From assembly GCF_003386095.1 (NCBI RefSeq), contig NZ_QREG01000014.1:62001-126000 (forward strand): DNA of 64,000 nucleotides, in the 5' to 3' direction. Position 1 is the first letter of the stretch, and every line of letters starts with the position of its first letter. A program made the position numbers and the translations under genes. Below the pieces are notes generated by a model, which worked only from the letters and a program-made list of their open reading frames with translations, did not search any database and was not told the origin of the DNA. Positions 63,979 through 64,000 of this stretch are shown piece after piece. This stretch comes from Marinoscillum furvescens DSM 4134. Lineage in GTDB: Bacteria; Bacteroidota; Bacteroidia; Cytophagales; Cyclobacteriaceae.

Positions 63979-64000
63979 GATTCAAGTGTTGATCTTCGTT

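Noticed and set aside
1-64000. Search by eye for tRNA, rRNA, CRISPR arrays, insertion sequences and prophage genes
   Set aside because: No cloverleaf-like or rRNA-like segment, repeat-spacer pattern, transposase or integrase was seen; short or diverged examples could be missed without tools.

Overview
The window looks like a piece of chromosome from a marine member of the Bacteroidota, probably a Cytophagales-type bacterium. The signs are a SusC/SusD pair in a polysaccharide utilisation locus (PUL), glycan lyases anchored as lipoproteins, a secreted peptidase with a C-terminal type IX secretion sorting domain, promoter -7 boxes of the TAnnTTTG type, mostly weak or absent Shine-Dalgarno sequences, and alginate, a brown-algal polysaccharide, as the substrate. 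No rRNA, tRNA, CRISPR array, insertion sequence or phage gene was seen. The genus cannot be fixed from the sequence alone.

Region 1 (1-20,100) is an alginate PUL. After the end of an agmatine deiminase gene comes a leftward, tightly packed run read from gntR to SDR1: a FadR/GntR regulator, SusC, SusD, a PKD-repeat surface lipoprotein, PL7, PL6 and PL17 alginate lyases, the cupin KdgF, a hexuronate-type MFS transporter and two short-chain dehydrogenases. A separate multidomain PL7 lyase with carbohydrate-binding modules points rightward from the regulator. Together they can bind alginate, cut it outside the cell, import oligomers, finish them to unsaturated monomer, linearise the monomer (KdgF), move it across the inner membrane and reduce it to KDG. 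KDG kinase and KDPG aldolase are not in the window. Two GntR-type palindromes sit in the gntR/PL7 intergenic region, and a probable ~100-nt antisense RNA lies opposite the susC leader.

Region 2 (20,100-35,800) is mixed housekeeping: an MFS permease, an OmpA/PD40 envelope protein with a small membrane protein, a MarR-GNAT-YgjV-EamA operon behind two identical 18-bp palindromes, cytochrome bd oxidase (cydAB), a small secreted triple-repeat protein, a two-component system next to bioB, sppA, folK and a TauE-type permease.

Region 3 (35,900-52,000) is a surface-glycan locus in two convergent halves. The rightward half has a YfhO-type membrane protein, a flippase, genes for a CDP-linked, probably C-methylated 6-deoxyhexose (rfbF, rfbG, epimerase, C-methyltransferase, reductase), a CmcI-like methyltransferase, a GT2 and a sulfotransferase. 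The leftward half has two GT4 enzymes and a Gfo/Idh dehydrogenase, DegT aminotransferase and hexapeptide acetyltransferase set of the WbpB/E/D type. This part looks more A+T-rich than its surroundings, by eye.

Region 4 (52,000-64,000) is core again: pfkA, miaA, a large hybrid kinase with a single-domain response regulator and a small conserved protein, an MBL hydrolase with a TTG start, an NFACT/RqcH-type protein, an M1 peptidase with a type IX sorting tail, and a membrane histidine kinase.
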